Shown here: piece by piece, positions 1 to 9,922 of the stretch
Position numbering within the stretch: position 1 is the stretch's first letter
Layout of the letters: each line of letters begins with the position of its first letter
Origin: Unio delphinus
Taxonomy: Eukaryota; Mollusca; Bivalvia; Unionida; Unionidae
Length of the DNA stretch: 64,000 nucleotides
NCBI GenBank assembly: GCA_029339505.1
Contig: JAQISU010000155.1
Span: forward strand, 18,916,001-18,980,000
Reading direction: 5' to 3'
Translations under genes and position numbers: made by a program
Notes under the pieces: model-generated
Database searches by the model: none
Told to the model about the DNA's origin: nothing
What the model saw: only the letters and a program-made list of their open reading frames with translations

Positions 1-1106
1 CACACACACGAGCGCGCGCACGTGCACTTACATGTACAATCTTCATATCTTTTTATTGCAATTTTATGCTGAGGTTTTTATTTCCACCCAGTATATTTTT
101 AATTTGCCCTTACTGTAATTTCAATTTATTGTATATTTATGTACACGTATCGCAAAATGTAGTAAGTCGCCTGAAGCAACCACCAAATTCCGATATAGTT
201 AACTCGGCATCCGCTTACTAACACACTACCGGAAATCAGTTATATCTGCTTATGGTGTTCTGACTGCGTACAAATGGAGAGGGGGGGGGGCATACAAGAG
301 ACAGACATCTAGTGGACTCGCATCACAATTAATACTTCCAGTTCAGTACCCACGAATGTAGTTCTAGTCTATTTTTAGAACATTTTTTCCTCTCTCCTTT
401 TGGTGGTGATAGAAGAGTTATATTGATGCATCTTTGGTATGGATTTAAAGTTAATTGTTTATTCTTGAGAATAGGAGCTCTGAGAGTGGCTGTCTGTATG
501 TATTTTGGCGACAGTGCACACTGTGTAAGTAGGCCTTAGTGATGATCCGGAAGTGAAATCAGTGTTCTGTGTACATGCTGCTCTGTTTACAGTGCAGCCA
601 CTCAAAAAAATGCCGGTCAACCCTTGACAAGAATTTCACCGTGAAGTCATCTTTGGGGGTATTTTAGATTTTCATATGATTTGTATTGATTGTCACACTG
701 TGGAAAGGTCAGTGCTGAGAAATATATGTAGAGAACATATAGTAAAATTAATTGTGGTGTATGGCCTGTAGTGGAGGATTTCCAAATAAAAGATAAGACA
801 AATTCAAGGGGCCGCAGATTTATAAAGAATGAAAATCTGATTGTATTAAAACCAAAAAAATATTTATTATTTAAAAACATAATAGTCTTTAAAGGCTCTG
901 GTTTTAAGGCTTTAATTGGGTTGGAAGAGGAAGGCATCTCTGAAAAGTACCTAGCGGCAGAAAAATAATTATACATCCAATACTGACAGGGCAAAATGGA
1001 AAAAATTACATTGAGATGTGTTTGTTGTTGCTGATGCTGTTTTCAAATCATTTGCACGTGATTAAATGTCTGCTGAATTTGCGGATTTAGCTTCATTGTA
1101 CTGTGG
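1..1106. other. Intergenic, no gene recognised
   Basis: The stretch opens with a short (CA)/(CG) dinucleotide run and holds a run of about 10 G near 281-290. Short open frames at 647-994 (minus) and 771-968 (plus) overlap each other and have no recognisable domain, so neither is called. The 3' UTR of the minus-strand gene that ends at 1107 probably lies here, but I see no convincing polyadenylation signal. Confidence 0.5.
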
Positions 1107-2879
1107 TTATAGTGCAATTACGTTAAGGATGTTGACTTCATAGGACAAGGAAACATTTTCAGCATTAACAACTGTCTGGTGGTTTTGCAGATATATTAAT
1201 GACCTTATCTTATTACCTTCAGCATTTCTTGAGGTAGACTGGTCAACGCTGTTGTCAGTGCTTAAATTGCGGCGCAGAGACGTTTGTTTTACCGTGGAAT
1301 TTGGCGAAAGTTGATACCCATCATTGTTTACATCATTACGCGGCGGCCCATCCTTAACTGACAAATTTGGCGAGAAACGTAGCTCTTCGGTGGTTAAATC
1401 GTGGCGCTGGGATCCTTCCTTAATTGACGAGTTCGACAGAAAACGAAGTCCCTCGGATTCATTGTCGTCTGATGAGATTATGTCATCTCTAGTAGACTCT
1501 TTTGAGGCACCAGACCATGAACCGAAATGAAGTTGTGGCGTCGCGCTTGTCGAAGTTTGAAGACTGGCGTGATTTTGAAAAGCGAGTTCAGAATTAATGG
1601 CATCACCTTTTGTGATACTGCGTTCTGAGAAATGCGCACCTAAACAAGTTGACGTCAGTAAAGCTCTTGGAAGACCGGTAATATCTCGAACCATGCGGAC
1701 TAAATCGTTCAGTTTATTTACACCCATCGTCGTGGCTCGGAACCAAGCTTGGTTAGGGAGTGGATGAAGCGTGGTTATGCCAAGGTAGAACGGTGCCTCG
1801 CTGCTCATCATTGGAGTTGGACGTTTTGTGGCGTAAAGTTTATAAATGGCAACCGGGTCTCGTTCAAGACACTCGGCATAGGACCAGATCTTTAACGTAT
1901 CTCTGGTGTCCGCTCCGATTTTTCCAGTGCGAGGGCAATAAGAGAGATATTCTTTTGAACCCTGAGTTTTCAGTTGAATGTCTCCCCACAACAGTTGTTT
2001 ATGGTCCACGGCTTTTCTCATTCTAAAGTGTATGACGAAAGCAAAGCACAGTGAATTCAACACGGACATTGGGTTATACGGACCCAATTCCTTGGCAGTA
2101 TATAGCTGATTCAGTCTGTCTCTTGTCTCATTACTTACCTGATCATTAGTTTTCTTCACACCTTTACCACAGGCTCTTAATCGGATCTGCTTACCTCTCA
2201 AAGCGTTCCTAGTGCGAGAAAAAACATTATCCCTTGTCACAGAAGAGGGATAACCACGAGACCTTAGATACCTCTCAAGACTGCAAAGCATTCCCCGTAG
2301 ACTGGTTGGTTCATAATCGTTCCCATCATGCTTCTTGATCACAGTAAAATACATACTTAGATAGTGATCGAGTTCGTTTGCTGATATATTTTCCGGATTT
2401 CTTGTTTCATTCAGAGACAGTAAATATGATGTTAGAAGTCGGATATCGGTCTCGGTTTTTCTTTTTGTGTTTTTGTTTTCGTCATGGACCATATCTCGTT
2501 CACTGTAATGTTCCTTATAAGATCTTCCGTGAAGTGTGTTCCCGTATTTCATCTGGCTCTTTATCTCTGATGTATCAGTCAGCATGTCGCTGTCTGAATC
2601 TGAATCCTGCATCATCTCAACTTCACCGGGAGGTAAAATTAGTCTATTTCCGGATCCGGTGTACTCTTCATTATCGGCGCTATATTTAGAGAAGGTTGTA
2701 CTGTTATTCTGAGGCTCTGATTTACATGTAGCATCGTCTTGTGGTAAACCATTCTCTGAAACGTTCGTATTTTTGCGATCGACATTTCCGCCTTCATGGT
2801 CATCGCTGCTCTTCCCACATCGCCTTGGATTTGTAGTGTGCACTGTCTCTTTCGACGTGTAGGTTCTGCTGTCTTCCAT
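1107..2879 (-). CDS. Crypton-derived DUF3504 protein (KIAA1958/QRICH1-like)
   Basis: A single uninterrupted frame of 590 residues. Residues 1-140 are polar and low complexity, with an acidic Ser/Asp stretch near 91-100. Residues about 143-245 look like the SAM-like N-terminal domain of tyrosine recombinases. Residues about 250-450 match the DUF3504 domain shared by KIAA1958, QRICH1 and ZMYM2-4: 'LLWGDIQL' near 296-303, 'DPVAIYKLYATKRP' near 341-354, 'PFYLG' near 363, 'WFRATTMGVNKLNDLV' near 379-394. In this family that domain comes from Crypton transposons. The usual NHSxRK box appears as 'GAHFSERS' (414-421), so His and Arg are one residue too far apart, and the catalytic Tyr region ('SLQTSTS', 439-445) has no Tyr. 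DNA cleavage is therefore unlikely; a DNA-binding or chromatin role is inferred. The C-terminus has three 22-residue repeats. Met1 is the first ATG of the frame. It could be a host gene or a recent Crypton relic; an upstream exon cannot be excluded. Confidence 0.75.
   Translation of the reverse strand: MEDSRTYTSKETVHTTNPRRCGKSSDDHEGGNVDRKNTNVSENGLPQDDATCKSEPQNNSTTFSKYSADNEEYTGSGNRLILPPGEVEMMQDSDSDSDMLTDTSEIKSQMKYGNTLHGRSYKEHYSERDMVHDENKNTKRKTETDIRLLTSYLLSLNETRNPENISANELDHYLSMYFTVIKKHDGNDYEPTSLRGMLCSLERYLRSRGYPSSVTRDNVFSRTRNALRGKQIRLRACGKGVKKTNDQVSNETRDRLNQLYTAKELGPYNPMSVLNSLCFAFVIHFRMRKAVDHKQLLWGDIQLKTQGSKEYLSYCPRTGKIGADTRDTLKIWSYAECLERDPVAIYKLYATKRPTPMMSSEAPFYLGITTLHPLPNQAWFRATTMGVNKLNDLVRMVRDITGLPRALLTSTCLGAHFSERSITKGDAINSELAFQNHASLQTSTSATPQLHFGSWSGASKESTRDDIISSDDNESEGLRFLSNSSIKEGSQRHDLTTEELRFSPNLSVKDGPPRNDVNNDGYQLSPNSTVKQTSLRRNLSTDNSVDQSTSRNAEGNKIRSLIYLQNHQTVVNAENVSLSYEVNILNVIAL
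1257..1454 (-). repeat. Three 66-bp coding repeats in the Crypton-like gene
   Basis: Residues about 476-541 repeat with a period of 22 residues, anchored by 'LRF' at 478, 'LRFSPN' at 500 and 'YQLSPN' at 522. Each unit is rich in Ser, Asn and charged residues and is probably disordered. The copies have diverged but stay in frame, which suggests the tail has been translated under some constraint. Confidence 0.7.
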
Positions 2880-3545
2880 GCTAGAATATCAGTATTTATT
2901 ACATGCCAAGAAATATAACATTGGCTTTTATAACTAGCTCTGGAATCAGAACAGGAGATAAGACAGGGTGGAAAGGTAGGGTGAGAGTTTATCAACTAAA
3001 CCATCTGAGTACCTTTAACTCTTCATGCACAATGATGTCCTAAAATATATTCATTAATGCTGATTTTCAGACAAATAAAGAAAACTTCGATGTAATACCT
3101 CTAAACTAGTAAAAGTCAGTTCTGCTGTGAGCACATATCACATAAATCCGAGTCCCACAGATGATGCAGATGCCAACAGAATCAAAGACAGCTCTATATG
3201 GATCTTAATATATATAGCATGGCACTGAATGAGACACTGGCTATAAGAAGATACAAAAATTTTGATACGAGATAACGATCCACGCTAACAATACATCTGT
3301 TAGCAATATTTTACCACTGCAATGATAGTGACCTATGTACATATATGCCCTTTACAATTCATACATTATTATTTTCTTGATATTTTCCTGAACAATGATT
3401 ATTGATATTGATAGTATTGTTATCATTAATGTACAATCAATGCAATACACATAATATCTTAGATGCCGTTATCATTTAGTCTACACGTTTTCTACAATCA
3501 TGATTCTAACTTAAATTTGACAACTAATGACATTCAACATGAAGC

Positions 3546-3620
<75 letters not shown>

Positions 3621-4740
3621 GTAGTAGTATTATTGAATCAATGGCATACACACACTGTGAATGCGTTTATACTTGCTGTAGATGACGTATGCATGTCTCA
3701 CATCTAACCTCCGAAAGCGGGAAAGGGATTGTGACATGGTGAACAAGAAACAACCAAGACTGCCAGAAACTCTTGTATTCTTAATTACGTATAAAAAGTA
3801 TAATTATTGGTCAGAGTAAATGCTGTCAAAAGATTGTACTTAAATATTTACAAAAGTCTGCATCGGATTAAAAAATGGATTCTCTGCTGATTGAAAACAT
3901 ATTTGTCATATATAACATAATGCTGATTGACGCAGATAGCCATACTGAAGAACATGGGCATCGTAAGTTCGGCATTTATGTTAAATATACTTCATTGGTA
4001 TGAAGCTATGATAAATTAAGATGCTGGGAACGCTGATGTTTTCTCTTCTTTGGTCAAAACAACGTTTGCTTGATTAGTTGTTCTTGTTTGTTTTTGTTTT
4101 TTTAAATCAGTGAATTTTCAAGGATTAGAATGCATAGAAATGTGTCCATAACGTTGAATATAAGAAGAATCTCTATATAGTAACAGTTACAAACGTTAGA
4201 AAAGCCCTATATAAACATCATTTACACATTGCATCGGGAAGATTGAAGTCAACATAATCAATCGCACTAGATCAAGACCTGTAGTTGACGAATATCACTT
4301 TATATTAGACTACGTATGACATTTACCGCTGAGAATAAAGTGGATCAGTTCTTATTATTACAAAGGTCATAGTAGTTTCAAGTTCTAACGTAATGCAGGA
4401 AAATATGATAATGGTTATTTTTAAGTACATGAATTTATTTATATTTATCGCTTACCATTATTTTTCTTACATTCTATGTTACTTTGCCCTGTTTCATCTC
4501 CATTTCGTACCTTAATACATGCATTAGTTTCACATTTATTTCGTGCATGCAAGTTTTTCTATTACTTAGAATAACATTTTCATACTGACTTTGTATTTAT
4601 GAGACCTTTTGTCTTTTCCCAGAAGAGTCACCAACTAATATGTGATGTTTACTTATTATGTCTCTCGGTATCATAATCTACACATGCAGGTAAGTATTGA
4701 TTGAATGGATGTACACGTGCTAGGTATGATTGTATTCAGC
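2880..4740. other. Intergenic, no gene recognised
   Basis: Upstream flank of the Crypton-like gene. It is AT-rich and has no long frame. The only clear structure is the inverted AAT/ATT microsatellite at 3547-3620. Confidence 0.5.
3547..3620. repeat. Inverted trinucleotide microsatellite (TAA)n-(TTA)n
   Basis: About 12 units of TAA/AAT run directly into about 13 units of ATT/TTA. The two halves are complementary, so a single strand could fold into one long hairpin. Confidence 0.9.
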
Positions 4741-4744
4741 ACAT

Positions 4745-4925
4745 AAATGTGCCACCATACATTTCTGCAACAGACGTATGTGTTTACTGAGTGCGTCTAA
4801 CGTGGCACCATTCATTTTTGTAATGGACATACATGCTTAATTTTCTGATTAATATGCCACCATACACTTCTGTAACAGATGTATATATTTATTGAGTGCG
4901 TCAAATATTCCATTATATATCTTTG
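4745..4925. repeat. Diverged short tandem repeat (about 60 bp unit)
   Basis: The motif 'gccaccatacat' followed by 'ctgcaacagacgtat' and 'gagtgcgtc' recurs about three times with many substitutions, near 4749, 4803 and 4856. It looks like an old tandem array. Confidence 0.5.
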
Positions 4926-4943
4926 CAACATAGGTGCTGTTGG

Positions 4944-5290
4944 CCAGTGGGTTAAGTACATATTTAAGATCTAAAAATAAACCACCCAAAAACATAAATA
5001 CGTAGTAACCTAAGAATTAAAATGAAAATTCAGGACAGGTCCAAGATTGTTTGGTGTCCAAAAGGGCCCGTGCCCACTTCGGGGCATCGCTTATCATAAA
5101 CTGGTTGTTTTTTTTTTTTGTATTAATCCACGTTCGAAATGATAATTTATTATTTTCATTATTTAGTGTACATATGTAATGATAATAAATAAGTAACCTG
5201 ACAGAATACTTTGTTTATGATGCCACGCCAACCCCCACCAAAAACAAATCTTGGCGCCGGGGTGTCCGCCTAGTTCGTCCAGTGGGTTAA
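4944..5290. mobile_element. Possible foldback insertion flanked by 12-bp direct repeats
   Basis: The 12-mer 'CCAGTGGGTTAA' occurs at 4944-4955 and again, identical and in the same orientation, at 5279-5290. Between them, a segment near 5041-5092 (with 'CCAAGATTGTTTGGTG' and 'ATCATAAAC') is imperfectly inverted near 5213-5265. This may be a small inverted-repeat element with a 12-bp target duplication, or two piggyBac-like ends next to TTAA. No transposase is present. Confidence 0.4.
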
Positions 5291-5602
5291 ATCGCACTGA
5301 CAAGATTTAAACTTTTAGTAAAGCAGAGTACTCCGAATTTTATTAACGTTAGAGAACTCAGCGTACAAGAAGATTAAAGTTATTGAATGTAGGCGCATCT
5401 TTGGAGAAAACGAATGATCGACGACGTTTTGCAAGTAATGAAATCAAACCATTGATGGGAACATCTTGGGAATAATTTCCGATAATACGAGATAATGGTG
5501 TCAGCCGATAACTGACTGATAATGATACTCCGTTTAATTTTATCAAGCATGCATTTATTTACTAATAAACTGATGAATTATCAATGTCTGTCTGTCTCTT
5601 TG

Positions 5603-5713
<111 letters not shown>

Positions 5714-5841
5714 CTTTATAAAACTGCCATACCTTCCCAGGTCAAGCTTATCAAAATTTCAGTCAGACATCAGTTTATGACCCTAATGCAAATATTTGCG
5801 ACAGTATTATCGAAGTAAATGTTCATTAACTCTTTCATGAA

Positions 5842-5846
<5 letters not shown>

Positions 5847-5874
<28 letters not shown>
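5847..5874. repeat. (ATT)n microsatellite
   Basis: A short run of about nine ATT units, the tail motif used by the LINEs in this window. No LINE 3' end is recognisable just upstream. Confidence 0.85.
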
Positions 5875-5875
<1 letters not shown>

Positions 5876-5989
5876 CCTTGAATTCATTCGCACATTTTAT
5901 TTACTGCCCACCCTAATACCCTATACGTATTTTTACCGAGATCAAAATACTGTGGCATCTGTTTTTAAATATATTCTTACCAGGGTTAT

Positions 5990-6062
5990 CCTTAGGTTTC
6001 CAAGTATGCTGGCCGCAATGTATAGCTTAGCTTGCGCTGAGAAATGGCGTTAAACTAGCACC
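5990..6062 (+). mobile_element. Degenerate SINE-1 3' fragment
   Basis: 'gctggccgcaatgtatagc' followed by 'tgcgctgagaaatggcgtt' resembles the last 70 bp of the SINE-1 copies at 11842 and 37444. The tRNA head is missing and the tail has decayed. Confidence 0.45.
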
Positions 6063-6186
6063 ACCCCTACATGTTTCATTTAAACATTTAATAGTTCAGG
6101 TACAATCACTTGTGTTAAGTTTTGATTTTGTTGATGCAAGACGTCATTCTCCCTAATGAAAGAACTTGGTGAGATCGAAACGTTAG

Positions 6187-6187
<1 letters not shown>

Positions 6188-6265
<78 letters not shown>
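6188..6265. repeat. (TA)n microsatellite
   Basis: About 38 TA units next to the 3' end of the minus-strand LINE. In other copies of that LINE family the tail is (ATT)n. Confidence 0.95.
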
Positions 6266-6267
<2 letters not shown>

Positions 6268-6277
6268 AAGTATATAT

Positions 6278-7090
6278 AATGAGGACTTTGTATAGCGCAT
6301 AATCTCTAGCAGCTAGAAGCGCTTTACAACATTAGAAAATACATATAACATTTTTTTTAAAAAAACATAATGATATGATTACACACAAAAAACACCATGC
6401 AATTAGAAAACATAAAACATGCTGAATATATTTAAGGTAAAAAATATTATAAGGTCTTTAAGTTTGTTCTTGCAGTTGAAATACTTGAATTTTAAGAGCG
6501 CTCTTGAATGGGATCACTGTGTCGTTGCGTCTATGTTCAGAGGGCAATTCTTTCCACGTTGCTGGGCCCTGGTATGCAAAAGAACGTTGTGCATAGTGCG
6601 AATAATGATTGTACGATTGCCAGAATAGGAGCGTAGGTACCTTGCTGGTGTATGCACAGGGGTGAGGTCGAATAGGTATGTTGGACTGGAGTCCGTCACT
6701 GAAACGTATTACAGAGAACAAATTTTGTGGTTGATTCTGGATCGAATGGAAAGCCAGTGTATGTTCCGGAGCAGCGGGGAGTTGTGCTCTGATCCGAGCA
6801 GTGTGTTTGGAACTTTTTGAAGTTTCTGGAGTTGATATCGAGACCAACCATACTTGAGTTACAATAGCCTATGTGTGTATTCCGTTTGCGGACACAGTTT
6901 GTGTCCTGTTGACCAAGTAGGACTTGAAAAACAGTAAGGCTGTATAATGAATGTCAAATACATGCTGGAGACGGTGAAGTAAAATAACATGGTGTATTGT
7001 GTCAAATGCTGCAGACAAATCAAGGAGGGTAAGGACTGTAATCTTCCCGCTATCCAATGCAGAGATAATGTCATTAACTACTTTCGGAAG
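6278..7090 (-). mobile_element. L2-like LINE remnant, internally deleted
   Basis: On the minus strand, 7057-6869 encodes the start of a non-LTR reverse transcriptase ('LLDLSAAFDTIHH', 'FKSYLVNRTQT'). It is followed at 6847-6458 by the C-terminal segment ('RSFAYQGPATWKELP', 'DTVIPFKSALK'). The YADD catalytic region seen in the related copy at 44.9-45.4 kb is missing between them. The 3' end near 6335-6280 carries the family stem-loop and 'GCGCTATACAAAGTCCTCAT'. It is a dead copy. Confidence 0.8.
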
Positions 7091-7095
7091 AGTAG

Positions 7096-7096
<1 letters not shown>

Positions 7097-7130
<34 letters not shown>
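7097..7130. repeat. (TA)n microsatellite
   Basis: About 17 TA units just beyond the 5' side of the LINE remnant. Confidence 0.9.
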
Positions 7131-7131
<1 letters not shown>

Positions 7132-8115
7132 CAGAGAAGTTTGTTAATTAGTCCAGAGTATCCAGATAACTGTTAATAAAAGGACACGCCACAATTTAGA
7201 AGTGACTAATCAAAAGAGACATTATTGATCTCATAATTAATTCACTGAACTGTTGTTGCCTATACCGTTCATTGCCAGATTGCTCAGTAATTGTATGGGA
7301 TTAAATAATTTGAGCTTATGGGATATTACACGACCCAAATGGCCGCTTAGAGCCATAAACTACATTAGGTAATTGCTTTAATGTGCTCCCGTCACATGCA
7401 CGCGTGGTGTTAACGACAAAACGGCATCCCAAATCGACTAAACTGCATTCGTGGTAGCCCTTTCCCGGATAGAAAATCCATCGAAATCTTAGAAGGAGGT
7501 AACGATTATAAAACCACTGACTGACAGTATCGTGACCATAAACTAACCTAGTAGATTAATGTGCATACGGTTATATTATACAACAGTCAATCAACATAAT
7601 AGCGTGCTTCCACACTCGGGTCGATATTGCCGGTCACAAGGACGATGGTCGCTCTATAGTCCTCACTTTTCCTTTCAAACAATTTTATTTCATCTTCCCT
7701 TCTCTATATCGTACTAGTTGTCATAGAATCTTATTTAAATAACTGCTTATCGCAGCAAACGCCATTCATTTTTGTTTAACGTTTCTTCATGCATTCACTA
7801 CTACTAATTTGAACTGCTAATTAAAATTACATTTTGGAAATACTTTACGATGATTTACAACGCAGAAAAGTAATTACTGAGAATTTAATTCTGTAAATTA
7901 CAACTGGCATGCAGATTTGCTTTAATACTGCATTTCATATTAACTCGAATGGTTGACTAACTAGAGTTGTTGACTAAATCGAGTTGTTGACCTCTGAGAT
8001 GGGATGCAAACAATAACATCTAGCTATTATTTATCGTCAAACTGATTTTAAACAAAAAATTCTTTTCATCCGATTTTCAAGGCATTCTCTTGAACTAGAA
8101 CAATTAATAGAGCAA
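7131..8115. other. Intergenic, no gene recognised
   Basis: No open frame, repeat family or RNA gene could be recognised. The sequence around 7380-7510 is slightly more GC-rich, but no exon with splice sites is evident. Confidence 0.5.
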
Positions 8116-8119
8116 ACTC

Positions 8120-8341
8120 AGATGATTAGGGCATACCAAAGATTACTAGCAGCTGCATCGCTTGGCAATCTGTGTTAAGATGTTGGTGTTTGAACTCGTC
8201 CGCCTGATGTCAGGATAATGTGGCAGGGTGGGACATGATGATACATGTCTGCGGCATGATGCCACACTGTATACATCATAGCTATATGACATAAAAAGTG
8301 TTAAAGCTACGTTAAAAAATACAAATCACACACACACACGA
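8120..8341 (+). mobile_element. SINE-2 copy, 5' truncated
   Basis: It begins inside the body ('cataccaaagatta', 'agcagctgcatcgcttgg') and continues through 'gtgggacatgatga', 'catgtctgcggcatgatg' and 'ttaaagctacgttaaaaa' to a (CA)n tail. It matches the full-length copy at 33845. The tRNA-like head is absent. Confidence 0.75.
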
Positions 8342-9130
8342 TTGGCTGTAATGGTCCACGATCGTCTGTAGTACACATCTGGGTGTAACGTAAATTGTAC
8401 CAGGCTTACTTGGTTCAAAAGCCAGACTGATTCGTTACATATTACGGGCTGATTCGACCCGAGTAAAATATTAATAAATTTAATCTTAACCTTACTGGTG
8501 GTAGTATTAATTATTTTGCTTCAAATATTGTTTTTTTTTTTCATCATTTGCTAGGCACGTTGAGAGTTCAAAACTGTATTTAAGGAGATAAAACCAGTCT
8601 ACAGATGAAATTACATATTGTAAGAATGTCATGCCTGGCCGATAGTGAAATAATTTTAAAGCAGTTTAATCAGCTTTGAGCTAATATACTAAATATTTTT
8701 GCGATATAATACAATTACATGGGATATGTTATACATGACATAACCAGTTATGGTAGTAAATTGGCCATATTCAGACAGACGAGAGCATTTTCCCTCAATT
8801 CCCTTTCATGACTCGAGCAAATAGCCGTCAAATATTAATTAAAAACGTATTTTAACAGACGGTGGAGTTTTTAAAAAATGGTTTTCTACGAACGCAGCCA
8901 ATCAGTAAAGCGAATTACTGCACACTAATTTCATGGTCTTATCTGGACCAATCAGAATCACATAAAGTGACATGTAACACCTTGTGATATCAAAAATATT
9001 AAACTGCACATACTGTACCGACTATGTCTTTCAAGAGTGTGGTTGTGATTTCGTAGATTTACATCAAATTTATCTTTATTCTGTGTACTGTACGAGACAA
9101 TAACGGTGCTAAATATAGCTGATGTCAACA
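8342..9130. other. Intergenic, no gene recognised
   Basis: Nothing beyond AT-rich sequence was recognised between the SINE-2 fragment and the LINE fragment. Confidence 0.45.
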
Positions 9131-9139
9131 CTGCCAAAA

Positions 9140-9873
9140 TGTATGATTTTTGGTGACATCACAAAAGCTACACAAGTCAGGGAACCCAAAGCTGTCTCTC
9201 GCAATAATTAATCGTCCATTAGGAAATGTCAAACATGAAAGGCTTGTAGGCGTGTCCGCAGATAATAGTTTATTATGGAATGACAATATTGATAAGCTCT
9301 GTAAAACACTGTCATCAAACATCTATACTACAAGTCTTATATTCTTCCTACAATGGATTACTGTTCTAATGTATGAGGAAACGGTGCTAAATCTGAGCTT
9401 GACAGGATTTATAAACTTCAGAAACGAGCAGCGCGCGTAATTTTAGATGCGTCTATTATTGATCATCCCTCAAAAGCATTATTTACATAACAAAAATGGT
9501 TCACAATATATGACAGTATATATTTTCACAAGGCAGTTCTTTTATATAAATGTCTACATGGAACTGCACCAGAGTATCTTCAGGACCTATTCAAGCCTTT
9601 TTCAACACCAGTTGAGATCAATTAAACAACAGAACAGAGCAATTTAAAAGAGCTTCAAATACTCTGGTACAGTTCTGTCGAACAAGCTTCCACTGCATGT
9701 AAAATCTACTGAAACTATTAGAGTATTCAAGAAAAGATATAATGTTTCTAATAGATAATGGAATTTAGTATTTTATTATTCTATCTTCATATCATGTGCA
9801 TTGTTATACTCTTTATAAGAGAGCCTCAAGGGAGAAAACTCCTTGACTAATGAGTCACCCTTTACAAATAAAG

Positions 9874-9921
<48 letters not shown>
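9140..9921 (+). mobile_element. LINE reverse transcriptase C-terminal fragment with (ATT)n tail
   Basis: Broken frames on the plus strand read as the C-terminal third of a non-LTR reverse transcriptase: 'WNDNIDKLCKTLSSN' near 9276, 'LPTMDYCSNV' near 9345, 'RIYKLQKRAARVILDAS' near 9408, 'LHGTAPEYLQDLFKPF' near 9560 and a final 'FKKRYNVSN' near 9735. Several frameshifts and stops separate them. The 3' end ('cctttacaaataaagc' then ATT repeats) differs from the L2-like tail at 6278, 15868 and 23083, so this is a second LINE lineage. Confidence 0.8.
9875..9921 (+). repeat. (ATT)n LINE tail
   Basis: About 15 ATT units directly after 'acaaataaagc'. It is the 3' tail of the LINE fragment upstream. 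Confidence 0.9.

Positions 9922-9922
<1 letters not shown>

Noticed and set aside
771..968. 65-residue plus-strand frame with ATG
   Set aside because: Low-complexity Lys-rich product, overlapped by a longer opposite frame, no homology recognised.
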